From an uncultured Bacilli bacterium (GTDB lineage: Bacteria > Bacillota_I > Bacilli_A > RF39 > UBA660): a DNA stretch of 7,619 nucleotides. The stretch covers positions 1 through 7,619 of the forward strand of contig CALVJC010000002.1 in NCBI GenBank assembly GCA_944331945.1. Direction: 5' to 3'. Both the position numbers and the translations under genes were made by a program. The notes under the pieces are model-generated. The model saw only the letters and a list, made by a program, of their open reading frames with translations. It was not told where the DNA came from and searched no databases. This document shows, in pieces, positions 5,706-7,619 of the stretch. Position 1 is the first letter of the stretch. Each line of letters opens with the position of its first letter.

Positions 5706-7205
5706 ATGAATCAAAAATATGTTGCAACCTTATTAAGAAAACATTGTATCGGAGAAGGTTATTTTTTATATAGTGTTGTTCTTACCATCAAGGGAGAATA
5801 TGATAAAGAAGAGGATAGCTTTTGTACCATGGAAGGGGAAGAATATTTTCCTTATCAAGAACCTGCTTTCATGTATAGTGAAGTAGAATATGCTTTTGTA
5901 AATCCTATGAGTTTTAGTGAGTTAAGAGAGAAATATCCTTGTAAGCCCTTAAAAGAAGCCATTCTTGATTATACTGATGAAAATGCAGATAAGATCTATT
6001 TCGCTACGGAAAGCCGTCTAGAAAATAAAGTCTTAACGAAAACAATCGATTTAACAGAAATGTTTACAAAAGAAGAATTTAAGGATAAGCAGCAAGAAAA
6101 ACAAAACTTTTCGAAACAAGATTTGGAAAAGATGAAAGATGTCTTATTGCAAGCCCGTGACAAGAAACTTACTACTTCCAAAGCCGAAGAAAGTGCCAAA
6201 GTTTTTCAAGAAAGAGAGAAAAACTTATCTTCGAAAGAAATGAAAGCGAAAATCAAAGAAACCGTGCTTGTCCAAGATGAGGCCATTGACCGCATTGTCA
6301 CGGAGTTAAGTCGAATGGAACATGGGGAAGAGAAAAAGGGAATCTTATTAACCGGCTCAACCGGAGTAGGGAAGACCAAAATTATGTCCATGATTGCTAA
6401 ATACTTAAATCGCCCTTTTAAAATTGTGGATTCTGGCCAATTGACGGCACCGGGATATGTTGGAAGAGATATCGAAGAAGTGTTATACGAACTTTATAAG
6501 GATTGTAATTATAATATTGAGAAAACAGAACATGCTATTCTTTTCTTTGATGAGATTGATAAAAAAGGAACATCAAGTAATGAAGATGTTGCTGGAAAAG
6601 CCGTTTTAAATATTCTTTTGAAATTCTTAGATGGCACAACTTATAGCGCTCATGAAAGCAAATATGCAGCGAAGAGTATTCCTATTAGTACCAATAATAT
6701 GATCATTATTGCAGGAGGGGCTTTTTTAGATGTTTATGAAAAAGTAGCGGCGAAGAAAGAATTGATCGGCTTTGGAAAGAAAGAAGAGGTACAACGGAAA
6801 GAACCACAATTAGAAGACTTTGTGAAGTTAGGAAAGATGACCAAGGAATTTATGGGAAGATTTCCGATCATTGTGCATCTTAATAACTTAGGTCCAAAAG
6901 ATTTAGAAGAAATATTAAGACGTGGAAAAGAATCTCCTTTACAAAATGAAAAAGAAGTCTTTGAGAGTTTAGGAGTCGCTTTAAAGGTAGACGATTCTTA
7001 TTATCAAAAAGCTGCTGAAGTTGCTTATCAAAGACAAACAGGCGCAAGAGCCCTAGGAGGCATTGTCAGTGATAGTACTTGGCGAGCTTATCAAGAAATT
7101 GAAGAACACCCCGATCGTTATGATGAGCTAACGATCACAAAAGAAACGATCGAAGACAATCGTCAATTTCAGTTAAGAGAAAGACCCAAGATTTTACAAA
7201 AATAG
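5706..7205 (+). CDS. ClpX-like AAA+ unfoldase with an unrecognised N-terminal domain in place of the zinc finger
   Basis: This 499-residue protein has a ClpX-type AAA+ core from about residue 178. Motifs are Walker A GSTGVGKT (217-224), pore loop GYVG (250-253), Walker B ILFFDEID (278-285), a GGAF element after the IIIAGG strand, IGF (354-356), arginine finger in FMGRFP (R385), and sensor 2 GAR (446-448). In ClpX the IGF tripeptide docks on ClpP, so it may feed ClpP; that is inference. ClpX is usually about 420 residues with an N-terminal four-cysteine zinc domain. Here residues 1-177 contain only C14, C40 and C79, no CxxC pair, and form a mixed, acidic, aromatic-rich region ending in a charged helical linker (about 120-180). 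It is therefore probably a ClpX paralogue with its own substrate or adaptor recognition. A promoter overlaps the truB stop and a terminator follows. Confidence 0.9.
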   Translation: MNQKYVATLLRKHCIGEGYFLYSVVLTIKGEYDKEEDSFCTMEGEEYFPYQEPAFMYSEVEYAFVNPMSFSELREKYPCKPLKEAILDYTDENADKIYFATESRLENKVLTKTIDLTEMFTKEEFKDKQQEKQNFSKQDLEKMKDVLLQARDKKLTTSKAEESAKVFQEREKNLSSKEMKAKIKETVLVQDEAIDRIVTELSRMEHGEEKKGILLTGSTGVGKTKIMSMIAKYLNRPFKIVDSGQLTAPGYVGRDIEEVLYELYKDCNYNIEKTEHAILFFDEIDKKGTSSNEDVAGKAVLNILLKFLDGTTYSAHESKYAAKSIPISTNNMIIIAGGAFLDVYEKVAAKKELIGFGKKEEVQRKEPQLEDFVKLGKMTKEFMGRFPIIVHLNNLGPKDLEEILRRGKESPLQNEKEVFESLGVALKVDDSYYQKAAEVAYQRQTGARALGGIVSDSTWRAYQEIEEHPDRYDELTITKETIEDNRQFQLRERPKILQK

Positions 7206-7230
7206 GAAGTAAAGCCTAAAAAAACCAGGA

Positions 7231-7260
7231 ATAGGACAAAAAATAGTCCTATTTTTCTTT
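7231..7260 (+). terminator. Rho-independent terminator after the ClpX-like gene
   Basis: ATAGGAC (7231-7237) pairs with GTCCTAT (7246-7252) around an 8-nt A-rich loop, followed by a T-rich run (7252-7260, TTTTTCTTT with one C). The stem can extend by one A-T pair and G-U pairs. It lies 25 nt after the stop codon. Confidence 0.85.
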
Positions 7261-7286
7261 GTAAAAAATAGTTTGTATGTTACAAT
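7259..7286 (+). promoter_or_regulatory. Promoter for the downstream surface-protein gene
   Basis: TTGTAA (7259-7264, four of six) and TACAAT (7281-7286, five of six) are separated by 16 nt. The -35 overlaps the end of the terminator T-run, so the two units are insulated within very little DNA. The leader would be about 20 nt. Confidence 0.55.
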
Positions 7287-7300
7287 TAAAGTAAGAGGAT

Positions 7301-7305
7301 AGGAG
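7301..7305 (+). promoter_or_regulatory. Ribosome binding site of the truncated secreted-protein gene
   Basis: AGGAG lies 7 nt before the ATG at 7313, a consensus site and spacing. Confidence 0.8.
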
Positions 7306-7312
7306 CAAGGTT

Positions 7313-7619
7313 ATGAAAAAGATCTGGGAATATTCAAAAGAATTCATGAGAAAATTATCAGGGAAGCAGAAACTAGCGATTGTTTGTGCCCTTTTTCTAT
7401 TGGTATTTCTAACCACTCTTCCATTCGCTTTTGCTGCTTTAACTCCCGTCAAAAGTGTTACAATTACCTCGGAAAAATTAAATTATCAAGAACAAGAACC
7501 AGGCGCTTGGCAAATTATAAAAAGTGCCGAATGGACTGGAAGAGGCAAAGCCCGGATTACTTTTGAACTTGATACCATTCGTAAAGTAAAAGAAGCCGGT
7601 TTAGGATGCCTTCCAGATG
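7313..7619 (+). CDS. Secreted or surface protein, N-terminal part only (cut by the right edge)
   Basis: The first 102 codons are visible and remain open. Residues 1-21 form a basic, lysine-rich n-region, 22-38 are hydrophobic (LAIVCALFLLVFL), and A-F-A at 39-41 before A-L-T-P gives a likely signal peptidase I site. The protein should be exported, or stay as a signal anchor if uncleaved. The mature part begins with a beta-rich stretch: S-V-T-I-T-S near 48-53, then G-A-W-x-I-x-K-S-A-x-W-T-G (64-76) and K-A-R-I-T-F-E-L-D-T (79-88). From memory, this pattern often precedes a von Willebrand A domain in large surface proteins of gut Firmicutes, but the metal-binding DxSxS would lie beyond the edge. 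The VWA suggestion is an inference of modest strength. It has its own promoter and RBS after a terminator. Confidence 0.85.
   Translation, partial: MKKIWEYSKEFMRKLSGKQKLAIVCALFLLVFLTTLPFAFAALTPVKSVTITSEKLNYQEQEPGAWQIIKSAEWTGRGKARITFELDTIRKVKEAGLGCLPD

Noticed and set aside
4728..6391. Minus-strand frames at 4728-4952, 5996-6199 and 6206-6391
   Set aside because: They are antisense shadows of the TruB part and of the ClpX-like gene, whose family motifs are on the plus strand.
7249..7566. Frames 7249-7452 (minus) and 7384-7566 (plus)
   Set aside because: They overlap, in other frames, the signal-peptide gene that starts at 7313, which alone has a promoter, an RBS and sensible composition.

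Overview
The window looks like a low-GC Gram-positive chromosome, probably an uncultured, host-associated Bacilli/Mollicutes-type Firmicute. The DNA is AT-rich, Shine-Dalgarno sites are strong (GGGGGAA, AGGGGGA, AGGAG), promoters are sigma-A-like, and rbfA is followed by truB. I cannot name the species. UGA is a stop: every Trp I translated is TGG, truB ends in TGA, and no in-frame TGA occurs in a 1258-codon reading frame. Code 11 therefore applies, not the mycoplasma code. Coding density is very high and there are no tRNA, rRNA, CRISPR or insertion sequences.

Left half (2-3775, minus strand): one uninterrupted reading frame of at least 1258 codons that runs off the left edge. It encodes a giant protein built almost wholly from about 14 helix-turn-helix-like modules. 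From residue about 261 to 1138 they form an alternating A/B array with a step of about 72 residues and a pair period of about 145. The last visible module closely resembles sigma-70 region 4. I do not recognise it as a named family; it is the most unusual object here.

Centre (3776-3899): a 124-bp divergent promoter region, with TATAAT facing left and an extended -10 (TGTTATACT) facing right.

Right half (plus strand): rbfA (3900-4268) overlaps by 26 bp a gene that fuses an N-terminal VanY-type (M15) peptidase domain to a complete TruB pseudouridine synthase (4243-5649). A perfect TTGACA overlaps the end and stop codon of that gene and likely drives the next one. That gene (5706-7205) is a ClpX-like AAA+ unfoldase in which the zinc-binding domain is replaced by about 180 residues I do not recognise; it keeps the IGF ClpP-docking tripeptide. 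A hairpin terminator follows, then a promoter and the start of a secreted or surface protein cut by the right edge.

How the genes may fit together: rbfA and truB serve 30S maturation and tRNA modification. Normally they sit behind nusA-infB; here they head their own unit, back to back with the giant HTH protein, which could therefore be co-regulated with them or act on the shared promoter region (inference). The M15 domain in the cytoplasm and the ClpX-like protein with a new N-terminal domain are two further departures from the usual gene architectures.
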